Of a stretch of 26,072 bases of DNA, positions 7,417-14,063 are shown piece by piece. The notes under the pieces were generated by a model. The model was not told the origin of the DNA. It saw nothing but the letters and a program-made list of their open reading frames with translations, and did no database searches. Position numbers and translations under genes: made by a program. The first letter of the stretch is position 1. Every line of letters begins with the position of its first letter. This DNA comes from a virus. Location: IMG/VR virus record IMGVR_UViG_3300026479_000047, positions 1 through 26,072 of that record, one strand, 5' to 3'.

Positions 7417-7821
7417 ATGAAAAATCTACTATTAATCGGAATGCTACTTATGTCTGTAGCTAGTTTCTCACAACGTAATATAGAGTATAGAATCACTTCT
7501 AATAACCAGGAGCATTACATAGTTACAGGTGACGATGAAATTAAACTTGACTACAAAGTAATTGATGAATACTTATTTGAAATAGACTACTCGAATAGAG
7601 TGTTCTACTTTACTAGAAGCGGTGACACTTATGCGCTTAAAATTAAAAGTATTGAAAATAAAAGAGGAGATGAATACACGTATGAATTATATACTAAAAA
7701 CGGTCTTACTTTCACAATAATTATAAGTGCTACTCAAAAAAGAATAGTTGAAATAATTAAAAACTCTGAAGGCGTGGCTACTAGGTTTGTAGTTCATATA
7801 ATAGATAAAATACAGTATTAA
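7417..7821 (+). CDS. Secreted protein with signal peptide
   Basis: 134 residues. The N-terminal MKNLLLIGMLLMSVASFSQ is a clear signal peptide with cleavage likely after SFS or SFSQ. The mature protein is predicted to be all-beta, built of alternating charged and aromatic strands (for example FEIDYSNRVFYFTRSGDTY), with no recognised family. It resembles its upstream neighbour in design though not obviously in sequence. The pair sits between replication and DNA-modification genes, as accessory genes (morons) often do. Confidence 0.75.
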   Translation: MKNLLLIGMLLMSVASFSQRNIEYRITSNNQEHYIVTGDDEIKLDYKVIDEYLFEIDYSNRVFYFTRSGDTYALKIKSIENKRGDEYTYELYTKNGLTFTIIISATQKRIVEIIKNSEGVATRFVVHIIDKIQY

Positions 7822-7841
7822 AAAACAAAAATTAAATCATT

Positions 7842-8576
7842 ATGAAAAGAAGAGAAATAACAGAATTTAACGAAGCGTTCGGTTATCCAGCACCGAAAAA
7901 GCCAACTATTAAAGCTAACAACAAACTTAGAAGCAAATTAATTATTGAAGAGCTTACAGAGTATAACGATGCTGTAAAAGATAACGATATTGTAGAGATT
8001 GCAGACGCTATAGGCGATATGCTTTACTTAGTCTTAGGAGCAGCAGTAGAACACGGGATAGAGATAGAGCCAGTATTTAACGAGATACACCGCTCTAATA
8101 TGTCTAAATTAGGCGAAGACGGTAAACCGATTTATCGTGAAGATGGGAAAGTGCTTAAAGGGTCTAACTACTTTAAACCTAATATCAGTAAAACTTTAGT
8201 ACATTCGATTAACTATAAACCTGGTGTTAAATTCACTACAGATAAAACTATACTCGAGTTAGACGTTGAAATTGAAAAGTACATTAATACTGTAATAGAC
8301 GTTACTGCTGATTACTTCGACGTAACAGTTAATTCTTTAGCAGGTCCAAGCAGAAAGCAACCTATATCAATCGCTAGACATATTATTTCATACTTATGTT
8401 ATAAGAGGTACGATTACTATTCAATATTCGGCAAAGAACTTTCGTCTATCATCCATAGAGACAGAACCAGTTTCATACATGGTAATAAATTAGTTAGTCA
8501 ATTAATTAACTACGATAACAAAGTAGAGTTAGCAGTTAAAGACATAACTAAAACAGTTACCGCTGAACTAGGATAA
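7842..8576 (+). CDS. MazG-like pyrophosphohydrolase fused to DnaA domain IV-like domain
   Basis: 244 residues in two parts. Residues 1 to ~115 match the MazG/PRA-PH-like nucleotide pyrophosphohydrolases: the EEL.E helix (E36, E37, E40), the EIADAIGDMLYLV helix (52-64) with metal-binding acidic residues, and the family segment HRSNMSKL followed by GKPIYREDGKVLKGSNYF. Residues ~141-244 resemble DnaA domain IV: YFDVTVNSLAG, SRKQPISIARHIISYL, and RDRTSFIHG (206-214), which aligns with the RDHTTVLHA DNA-recognition helix of DnaA. The host-type His is replaced by Arg208. No AAA+ domain is present. It could hydrolyse nucleotides and also bind DnaA-box-like DNA. The first domain is firm; the second is a motif-based call. 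Confidence 0.8.
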   Translation: MKRREITEFNEAFGYPAPKKPTIKANNKLRSKLIIEELTEYNDAVKDNDIVEIADAIGDMLYLVLGAAVEHGIEIEPVFNEIHRSNMSKLGEDGKPIYREDGKVLKGSNYFKPNISKTLVHSINYKPGVKFTTDKTILELDVEIEKYINTVIDVTADYFDVTVNSLAGPSRKQPISIARHIISYLCYKRYDYYSIFGKELSSIIHRDRTSFIHGNKLVSQLINYDNKVELAVKDITKTVTAELG

Positions 8577-8603
8577 AAAAGTTAAAAAACAAAGATTAAA
8601 ATT

Positions 8604-9563
8604 ATGAACGTATTATCACTTTTCGACGGGATGAGTTGTGGACAGATAGCTCTAGACAAATTAGGAATTAAAGTAGATAACTACTTTGCAAGTGAAATAG
8701 ATAAATATGCTATACAAGTAACACAAAATAACTACCCAGAAACTAAGCAGATTGGGAGTGTTACAGAAGTGAAAGGTAAAGATTTACCAAAGATTGATTT
8801 ACTTTTTGGCGGTAGCCCTTGTCAGAGTTTTAGTGTAGCAGGTAACGGTAAAGGGTTTAATGGTAAAAGCGGTTTATTCTGGGAGTACGTAAGAGTGTTA
8901 AAAGAAGTTAAACCTAAATACTTTTTACTTGAGAATGTAGTAATGAAGAAAGAGTGGGAGCAAGTTATCACAGATGCATTAGGTGTTGAACCGATTAAGA
9001 TTAATAGTAGCCATTTAAGCGCACAAAATAGAAACCGTTTATACTGGACAAACATACCAGAAGTAAAAGTACCAGATGATAAAGGTATTCAGCTTTGCGA
9101 CATACTAGAGACCAATTTACCGTCTTGTGGTGTTGGCGGTAGGGTTGTAGGTCGCAGACTTAACGAGATAGGGAAAAGAGAAGATTATAATAAAAGCATT
9201 CCTATTAGCCAATATCTAGAGTTAAGAAAAGACAAAAAGTCTAACTGTATGACTACTGTTTATAAAGATTCTGTAGTGCCTTATTTCAAAACAGATAAGC
9301 GTATAAAAATAAAATTTAATCAAAATAAGTCTAGCTGCTTAACTGGAGGTGGTAATAGTGGCGGAAATCATTCCGATATGGATATTCTAGTTATTGACCC
9401 AGACGTTTGTAGACGTTATTCAGTAACCGAGTGCGAACGACTTCAGACAGTACCAGATGGCTATACAAAAGGTGTAAGTAATACTCAGAGGTATAAGATG
9501 CTAGGTAATGGTTGGACAGTAGATGTAATAGCACATATCTTTAAAAATATACCACTAACTTAG
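8604..9563 (+). CDS. C5-cytosine DNA methyltransferase
   Basis: 319 residues with the C5-methyltransferase motifs in order: SAM-binding LFDGMSCGQ (residues 6-14), catalytic GGSPCQSFS with Cys73, LLENV (108-112), AQNRNRLYW (140-148), a variable recognition region, and C-terminal MLGNGWTVDVIAHI. The target-recognition region (about 150-270) contains a GGGNSGGNHSDMDIL segment. No restriction enzyme is encoded beside it, so it probably protects phage DNA from host restriction or acts on gene expression. Its stop overlaps the region leading into promoter copy 2. The target sequence cannot be read from sequence alone. Confidence 0.93.
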   Translation: MNVLSLFDGMSCGQIALDKLGIKVDNYFASEIDKYAIQVTQNNYPETKQIGSVTEVKGKDLPKIDLLFGGSPCQSFSVAGNGKGFNGKSGLFWEYVRVLKEVKPKYFLLENVVMKKEWEQVITDALGVEPIKINSSHLSAQNRNRLYWTNIPEVKVPDDKGIQLCDILETNLPSCGVGGRVVGRRLNEIGKREDYNKSIPISQYLELRKDKKSNCMTTVYKDSVVPYFKTDKRIKIKFNQNKSSCLTGGGNSGGNHSDMDILVIDPDVCRRYSVTECERLQTVPDGYTKGVSNTQRYKMLGNGWTVDVIAHIFKNIPLT

Positions 9564-9570
9564 TGTTGCG

Positions 9571-9613
9571 GTTAAAAAGTATTAGGTTTTTAACAAGTAG
9601 TTATATATCTTTA
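9571..9613 (+). promoter_or_regulatory. Phage promoter module, copy 2
   Basis: The 24-base element 9571-9594 begins GTTAAAAAGT and ends TTTTTAAC. In this copy its ends form a perfect 8-bp inverted repeat (GTTAAAAA/TTTTTAAC). After 11 bases comes TATCTTTA (9606-9613), one base off the -7 consensus. Leader repeats of AAAAACGAAT follow up to the ATG at 9641. Confidence 0.7.
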
Positions 9614-9640
9614 CAAAAACGAATAACAAAAACGAATATT

Positions 9641-9871
9641 ATGAAAGTACAAGATTTAAGAAACGAATTATCTAACGGAGTGACAGACTTCGCGTTTATC
9701 AAAAAAGACGGAACAGTAAGATTAGCCCAGGGCACTACAAACTTGGCTTTTGTTCCAGTAGAAAAGCACCCTAAAGGCGGTAAGGCTAGTGATAAGGTTT
9801 TAGCTTACTTTGACCTAGAGAAAGATAACTGGAGATGTTTGTCAGTTAACACGGAATTTATAACAGCTTAA
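9641..9871 (+). CDS. DUF2693-like SH3-barrel protein
   Basis: 76 residues from ATG 9641. The frame stays open upstream to a GTG at 9563, but that stretch is promoter and leader, so the ATG after AACGAATATT is the chosen start. The sequence FIKKDGTVRLAQGTTN...YFDLEKDNWRCLSV matches the pattern of the DUF2693 proteins found in Bacteroides and their phages, predicted to be small SH3-like barrels. Their function is unknown. Being the first gene after a dedicated promoter suggests a high-expression regulatory or anti-host role (inference). Confidence 0.75.
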   Translation: MKVQDLRNELSNGVTDFAFIKKDGTVRLAQGTTNLAFVPVEKHPKGGKASDKVLAYFDLEKDNWRCLSVNTEFITA

Positions 9872-9889
9872 AAAAAACTTTAGTTTAAT

Positions 9890-10288
9890 ATGAAAGAGAG
9901 ATTTATAAAATTATTAGATTCGGTAGGTTATCCCTACCGTTCTATTAACTCAGTAGACAAGAGAGAGTTAATAGAGATACACAAACACATCTTTAAACAC
10001 CCTGACAGCTACTATAGAGAAAGGACCTGTAGAAGCTGCTTTCTATCAATGTTAAACGACTTAGTAATCAAGTACGAGCTACCTAAAAGAATGGAAGTAT
10101 CTGACGATTACGAAACTAGAATGTCTATTTGTCGCAGCTGTTCAGCTACAAAAGGGCAAGAGGGTAATAGCGTTTTGATTTGCGGGAAGTTAGGTAGACC
10201 TAGTAAAGGAAATTATCCTACTTGCGGGTGCATATTAAATGTTAAGAACCGCTTCAAAAGTCAAAAATGCCCAAGGGGTAAGTTTTAA
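9890..10288 (+). CDS. Cys-rich, probable zinc-binding protein
   Basis: 132 residues. Ten Cys residues are arranged as CRSC (about 47-50), CRSC (around 80-83), then a C..(CG) pair, TCGC, and a final CP, the spacing expected of zinc knuckles. The C-terminal half (RMSICRSC ... CGK ... TCGCILNVKNR ... KCPRGKF) matches a short Cys-rich domain seen in many phage hypothetical proteins. The stop codon lies at the foot of a large inverted-repeat structure. The function is unknown; DNA or protein binding through the zinc module is the likeliest guess. Confidence 0.7.
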   Translation: MKERFIKLLDSVGYPYRSINSVDKRELIEIHKHIFKHPDSYYRERTCRSCFLSMLNDLVIKYELPKRMEVSDDYETRMSICRSCSATKGQEGNSVLICGKLGRPSKGNYPTCGCILNVKNRFKSQKCPRGKF

Positions 10289-10437
10289 CGGCAAAGAATA
10301 TGAGTAGTAAGGTTCATACAGGCTTTGGACACGGTTGCAAACGTATAAATAAGAGCCAGTTAGATTGCTTGGAGCATAACGACCTTATTACTTATATTTA
10401 TTGTTGTATGTCTTTTTTAATTGCATACAATGCCGTT
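10287..10437 (+). repeat. Three-way-junction inverted-repeat structure
   Basis: Three nested stems are readable. The outer stem is AACGGCA 10287-10293 with TGCCGTT 10431-10437. The long arm is 10297-10314 with 10381-10398: 18 continuous pairs, three of them G-T. The short arm is TTGTATG 10404-10410 with CATACAA 10424-10430. Linkers are 3, 5 and 0 bases. A 53-codon open frame (10300-10461) crosses it, but I treat the structure as the real feature. It could be a structured RNA or a folded single-strand recombination site (attC-like in layout). Confidence 0.6.
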
Positions 10438-10445
10438 TTAGCCAT

Positions 10446-10455
10446 TGTTAGGCAC
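10446..10455 (+). repeat. Left inverted repeat flanking the methyltransferase
   Basis: TGTTAGGCAC is the exact reverse complement of GTGCCTAACA at 11117-11126, so the two 10-base repeats bracket the methyltransferase gene tightly. The core GTTAGGC/GCCTAAC resembles integron cassette core sites, but no integrase or complete attC pair is seen. Confidence 0.55.
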
Positions 10456-10472
10456 TTTTAATTTAATATGAT

Positions 10473-11114
10473 ATGAAGATAACAAACGAAGATAATATGG
10501 AATTGATGGCAAGGTATGAAGATAATTACTTTAATCTTGCAATAGTTGACCCACCTTATGGGATTAATATGGATGGTGGAAAAATTGGAGGTGATAATTG
10601 TGTTAAAGCAACAGAATACACTCAGAAACAATGGGATAACAAAGCACCTAATAAACAATACTTTGAAGAACTAAAAAGAGTAAGTAAAAAACAGATTATT
10701 TGGGGGGCTAATCATTTTATTGAAAACATACCAAACGCTAACAGTAGTTGTTGGATTGTTTGGGATAAGGACAACACGGGTAATTTTTCAGATAGTGAGT
10801 TAGCTTATACAAGTTTTGAAACTGCAGTAAGAAATTTCAAATGGAGGTGGAATGGGATGCTCCAACAAAATATGAAGAACAAACAAAAGAGAATACACCC
10901 AACAGAAAAACCTATACAGCTTTATGAATGGCTACTGCAGAACTACGCCAAAGAAGGGGATAAAATACTTGATACTCATTTAGGTAGTGGTTCAATAGCA
11001 ATAGCTTGTCATAATATGAAGTACGATTTAACAGCTTGTGAACTTGACAAAGAGTATTACGATAAAGCAATGAAAAGACTAAAAGAACATACGGCACAGC
11101 AAAGGTTGTTTTAA
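10473..11114 (+). CDS. Beta-class N6-adenine/N4-cytosine DNA methyltransferase
   Basis: 213 residues. The catalytic motif DPPYG (about residues 27-31) comes near the N-terminus, and the SAM-binding motif LDTHLGSGS (164-172) near the C-terminus, preceded by the HPTEKPIQLYEWLL segment typical of the N4/N6 family. That order defines the beta group. No cognate restriction gene is present, so it is a solitary methyltransferase, likely for protection against host restriction. The protein is short for the family, leaving little room for a separate recognition domain. Base composition differs from neighbours (more GGA/GGT and AAT/AAA, fewer CTA/GTA codons), and flanking inverted repeats suggest separate acquisition. 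Confidence 0.92.
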   Translation: MKITNEDNMELMARYEDNYFNLAIVDPPYGINMDGGKIGGDNCVKATEYTQKQWDNKAPNKQYFEELKRVSKKQIIWGANHFIENIPNANSSCWIVWDKDNTGNFSDSELAYTSFETAVRNFKWRWNGMLQQNMKNKQKRIHPTEKPIQLYEWLLQNYAKEGDKILDTHLGSGSIAIACHNMKYDLTACELDKEYYDKAMKRLKEHTAQQRLF

Positions 11115-11116
11115 TT

Positions 11117-11126
11117 GTGCCTAACA
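11117..11126 (+). repeat. Right inverted repeat flanking the methyltransferase
   Basis: GTGCCTAACA is the exact inverted copy of 10446-10455, lying 2 bases past the methyltransferase stop. A bulged hairpin (AAACAGC 11135-11141 with GCTGTTT 11150-11156) and a 13-base direct repeat AGCGTTTTAATGC (11139-11151 and 11171-11183) follow, before the small terminase gene. A possible -7 box TATTTTTA lies at 11200-11207. Confidence 0.5.
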
Positions 11127-11237
11127 CCAAAACAAAACAGCGTTTTAATGCTGTTTGTTGACTGTTAAAGAGCGTTTTAATGCGAACTATTAAAAACATT
11201 ATTTTTATAAACCGCTTATAATTAGTATAATAACACC

Positions 11238-11648
11238 ATGGAAGAAGAAGAAAAGAAACCAAGAAAAAGAAGTACAAAGGCAGAAACTCAAAGAAGAGTT
11301 AATGAAGCAATAGATTTTATGTTTAACCAGAATGCTACTAGACGTGAATGGGTAGACTATTGCGAAGATAACTACGACGTAATACCTAGACAAGCGGATA
11401 AGTACTGGGCAGAAGCTAAAAAAGTAGTATTAGAAAAGTACTCTAAGAATAGAGAGAATGTAATCAACAATCATTACGGTAGACTTTTTAACCTGTTCAA
11501 AGGAGCGCAGAAAGATGGCGAAAGAGAAGTAGCCAGAAAAATTCTAGCAGATATGGCTAAACTTTTAGGGCTTAATGAAGCTGAAAAGAAAGACGTTACA
11601 AGTGGGGGTGATAAGATTAACATTAATATTAATATAGATGATGACTAA
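11238..11648 (+). CDS. terS: Terminase small subunit-like protein
   Basis: 136 residues. A basic N-terminus (KKPRKRSTKAETQRRV) leads into helices around 18-60 that fit the DNA-binding HTH of small terminases (EAIDFMFNQNATRREWVDYCEDNYDVIPRQADKYW). A helical oligomerisation region and a C-terminal tail with alternating Asn/Ile ending IDDD follow. Size and position just before the large terminase support the call. It would recognise the packaging site. The repeats at 11139-11183 and the hairpin upstream are candidates for such a site, though this is unproven. Confidence 0.8.
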   Translation: MEEEEKKPRKRSTKAETQRRVNEAIDFMFNQNATRREWVDYCEDNYDVIPRQADKYWAEAKKVVLEKYSKNRENVINNHYGRLFNLFKGAQKDGEREVARKILADMAKLLGLNEAEKKDVTSGGDKINININIDDD

Positions 11649-11790
11649 ACACATAGAGAATAATAGACAAGAACGTAAAGCATTACGTACTAAGCCAAGT
11701 ATTAACAATATGATGTATTTAACTTACACTAAAAGTGGCAGGTATATTAAAGTAAATTGGAGAAGGTTTAAGACTTATGGTGAATGTTAA
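11641..11790 (+). CDS. Small basic protein between terminase genes (49 aa)
   Basis: The ATG overlaps the end of the small terminase gene, and the stop lies inside the start of the large terminase gene, so ribosomes could pass along all three. The 49 residues (MTKHIENNRQERKALRTKPS...) are strongly basic, with a TYTKSGRYIKVNWRRFKTYG segment. No family is recognised. Coding is likely from the overlaps and codon use but not certain. Confidence 0.5.
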   Translation: MTKHIENNRQERKALRTKPSINNMMYLTYTKSGRYIKVNWRRFKTYGEC

Positions 11791-13090
11791 TTTAACCAAA
11801 AAGCAAGGTTTAGCACTCAAATATTTAAGAGACAAAGAAACTATAGAAGTACTGTATGGTGGTGCTGCAGGTGGTGGAAAGTCTTTTTTTGGGTGCTTGT
11901 GGATTATATTAAACTGCCTTGACTACGACGGTTCTAGATGGTTAATAGGTAGAGCTAAACTAGATGCTTTAAAGAAGACAACGCTTAATTCTTTTTTCGA
12001 CGTAGCTAACATACTAGGTATAAACGGTAAGTTTAACTATAATGCTAACGAAAAAACTATAACCTTTCTAAACGGTTCGCAAGTAGTTCTTAAAGATTTA
12101 TTCCACTACCCTAGTGATCCTAACTATGACTCTTTAGGTTCGTTAGAGATTACAGGAGCGTTCATCGACGAGTGTAACCAGGTAGTAGAGAAAGCTAAAA
12201 ACGTAGTGATGTCAAGAATACGTTACAAGCTTACGGAACACAATCTAACACCTAAAATGTTGATGACTTGTAACCCTGCTAAGAATTGGGTTTATCATAG
12301 CTTTTACAAACCAAGTAAGGAAAACACACTACCAGAATACAGAAAGTTTATACAAGCACTTCTAAGCGACAATAAACACGTTCACGAGTCCTACGCTCAA
12401 TCGTTAGCAAAACTAGATAACGCATCAAGAGAAAGACTTTTAAATGGTAACTGGGAGTATGACGAAGATATAAGTAAGCTATTCGAGTTTTCATCTGTTT
12501 GTGATATTTTTACAAATGACTTTATAGAGGAGGGCGATAACTATATAACTGCAGATATAGCACGATTCGGTAGGGATAAAACGGTTATATGTGTATGGAA
12601 TGGATGGAGGTTAGAAAAGATGAAGTCTATCGACCAATCAAGCATAACAGAATCAGCAGAAGCAATAAGAAAGCTATCGAATGAGTACAGAATACCTACT
12701 AGTAAAATAGTAGTCGATGAAGATGGTGTAGGTGGAGGTGTTAAAGACATCTTAAAATGCCAAGGCTTTGTAAATAACTCTAAAGCATTAAAAGTAGAGG
12801 GTGAACTACAGAACTATTCAAACCTTAAAAGTCAATGCTATTTTTATTTAGCTGACAAAGTTAAAAACGCTGAAGTGTTTATTAAACATGGTATCTACAA
12901 AGAAAGCATTATACAAGAACTTGAACAAGTACGTATAAAGAATATTGACCAGGACGGGAAAAGAGCTGTAGAGGGTAAAGAGAAAATAAAAGAACTCATC
13001 GGTAGGTCACCCGATTATGCTGACGCTATAATGATGCGTAGTTACTTCAGTCTTGTAAGTACTACTTCATGGGTCGATAGTCTCTATTGA
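11777..13090 (+). CDS. terL: Terminase large subunit
   Basis: 437 residues. The ATPase has Walker A GGAAGGGKS (28-36), Walker B GAFIDEC with D131-E132, and a coupling-type MLMTCNPAKN (161-170). The nuclease domain starts with ADIARFGRDKTV (D260), continues with IVVDEDGVGGG (D314-D316), and ends with SPDYADAIMM carrying the last catalytic Asp. This is the motor and nuclease that packages DNA into the prohead. The gene is complete and ends before a strong terminator. Unusually, no portal gene follows. Confidence 0.95.
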   Translation: MVNVNLTKKQGLALKYLRDKETIEVLYGGAAGGGKSFFGCLWIILNCLDYDGSRWLIGRAKLDALKKTTLNSFFDVANILGINGKFNYNANEKTITFLNGSQVVLKDLFHYPSDPNYDSLGSLEITGAFIDECNQVVEKAKNVVMSRIRYKLTEHNLTPKMLMTCNPAKNWVYHSFYKPSKENTLPEYRKFIQALLSDNKHVHESYAQSLAKLDNASRERLLNGNWEYDEDISKLFEFSSVCDIFTNDFIEEGDNYITADIARFGRDKTVICVWNGWRLEKMKSIDQSSITESAEAIRKLSNEYRIPTSKIVVDEDGVGGGVKDILKCQGFVNNSKALKVEGELQNYSNLKSQCYFYLADKVKNAEVFIKHGIYKESIIQELEQVRIKNIDQDGKRAVEGKEKIKELIGRSPDYADAIMMRSYFSLVSTTSWVDSLY

Positions 13091-13110
13091 AAATAATTAA
13101 GCTGAAAATG

Positions 13111-13140
13111 AGGGAGTTATAAATTAATTCCCTTTTTTTT
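13111..13140 (+). terminator. Intrinsic terminator after the terminase operon
   Basis: AGGGAGTTA (13111-13119) pairs with TAATTCCCT (13125-13133) through 9 bp with one G-T pair, around a TAAAT loop. An eight-T tail reaches to 13140. Promoter copy 3 begins on the next base. Confidence 0.85.
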
Positions 13141-13182
13141 GTTAAAAAGTTATAGTTTATTAACTTGAAGTGCTTATATTTG
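13141..13182 (+). promoter_or_regulatory. Phage promoter module, copy 3
   Basis: The 24-base element 13141-13164 begins GTTAAAAAGT and ends TTAAC. Ten bases later comes TATATTTG (13175-13182), a perfect TAnnTTTG -7 box. As at 6373, it abuts a terminator T tract. A leader ACAAAAACGAATATT leads to the ATG at 13210. Confidence 0.78.
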
Positions 13183-13209
13183 ATGAAACGAATTACAAAA
13201 ACGAATATT

Positions 13210-13575
13210 ATGACTAGAATAAATGTAGCAGTAAAACCAATCGAGCTTAACGATAAAATGCTAATGGCAGAGCATAGAGAGATTAAGCGTATACCCAATT
13301 GCATTAAAAAAGGTCGTTATAATCTTAGCGGCATTCCTGACAAATTTACTTTAGGTACGGGTCATGTGAAATTCTTCTACAACAAGCTTGAGTACTTACA
13401 CGATAGATACGTAGACCTTTACTACGAATGTCTTAAACGTGGCTTTAACGTAACTAACTACGAAGAAGCTTTTAACGATTTACCAAACGAACTTTATAAC
13501 TGGTACGATGAAACTGATAGAGACAGGGAGATAATTTTACAGCGTATTAATGAACGATTAAATAGTAACAATTAA
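13210..13575 (+). CDS. denV: Pyrimidine-dimer DNA glycosylase (T4 endonuclease V type)
   Basis: 121 residues from ATG 13210; an in-frame upstream ATG at 13165 lies inside the promoter and is rejected. The N-terminus MTRINV keeps the catalytic Thr2 (the alpha-amino nucleophile) and Arg3 of T4 DenV. MAEHREIKR supplies the catalytic Glu (here Glu24) and flanking basic residues. FTLGTGHVKFFYNKLEYL and ECLKRGFNV match the T4 enzyme closely. It is about 17 residues shorter, lacking part of the C-terminal tail. The enzyme excises UV-induced cyclobutane dimers and nicks the DNA. A dedicated promoter suggests strong or early expression, sensible for a phage of sunlit water. Confidence 0.93.
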   Translation: MTRINVAVKPIELNDKMLMAEHREIKRIPNCIKKGRYNLSGIPDKFTLGTGHVKFFYNKLEYLHDRYVDLYYECLKRGFNVTNYEEAFNDLPNELYNWYDETDRDREIILQRINERLNSNN

Positions 13576-13602
13576 CAATTAAATAAATAACAAAAACAAA
13601 CT

Positions 13603-13971
13603 ATGATAGATAAATATTTATATAAAGAAATTTTAGTAAGTGACTATAAGATGGCTTGTGAAAACTATAAAGGAAGTCAGTTATTAACTAGAAACTGGGG
13701 CTTGTATTTTTTATACAACAATATTGGACTTTTATTATATATTGGATGGGCGAGGGGTTTTGATAATAGAGTAGGCAACCATATTAGAGGGGCGAGTAAT
13801 ACAAGTTGTTTTACAGATGAGATTTATAAGATAAAATTAATGAACGAGGATTCTTTTGATTCATTTAGAAAAGAATATACAGATTGTTTAGATATAGAAT
13901 ATTACTTAATAGATAAGTTAAAACCTAAATACAATAAACAAAAAGGATTAAAAACTGCTTACATTAATTAA
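13603..13971 (+). CDS. GIY-YIG nuclease
   Basis: 122 residues. The GIY-YIG core is visible: GLYFLYNN (33-40), LLLYIGWA (43-50) and NRVGNHIRG (about 56-64) with the catalytic Arg. A late helix DIEYYLIDKLKPKYNKQ carries the conserved Glu and the terminal NK-type segment. No extra DNA-binding domain is present, so it is either a free-standing homing endonuclease or a short repair-type nuclease. It follows denV by 27 bases with an A-rich leader and precedes a terminator and the long non-coding region, a typical landing place for a mobile endonuclease. Confidence 0.85.
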   Translation: MIDKYLYKEILVSDYKMACENYKGSQLLTRNWGLYFLYNNIGLLLYIGWARGFDNRVGNHIRGASNTSCFTDEIYKIKLMNEDSFDSFRKEYTDCLDIEYYLIDKLKPKYNKQKGLKTAYIN

Positions 13972-13999
13972 TTACAACGATTAAATAATAATTAGAAAT

Positions 14000-14027
14000 A
14001 GGGGTTACATATTGTAGCTCCTTTTTT
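14000..14027 (+). terminator. Intrinsic terminator after the GIY-YIG gene
   Basis: A 9-bp stem (14000-14008 with 14014-14022, two G-T pairs) with loop ATATT and six T. Stem and loop share 18 identical bases with the terminator at 6343. The one change, in the 3' arm, moves the G-T wobble without breaking the stem. Confidence 0.8.
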
Positions 14028-14063
14028 GGTTTATAGCCTTAAATTATACCCTTACTAGGGTGG

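Noticed and set aside
9563-9640. GTG-start extension of the DUF2693-like gene
   Set aside because: The stretch contains the promoter module and leader, and the encoded residues look non-coding.
10300-10461. 53-codon open frame across the inverted-repeat structure
   Set aside because: It spans all the paired stems and its codons follow the palindromes; no family is recognised and no leader is evident. The structure explains the sequence better, though a tiny membrane peptide is not fully excluded.
10287-11126. True integron cassette with attC sites
   Set aside because: The core-like heptamers are present, but paired R/L boxes in the right order, a second complete attC and an integrase are all lacking.
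10912-11277. Minus-strand open frame across the methyltransferase end
   Set aside because: It runs antisense to a firmly identified gene and its regulatory flank, with unnatural composition and no leader.
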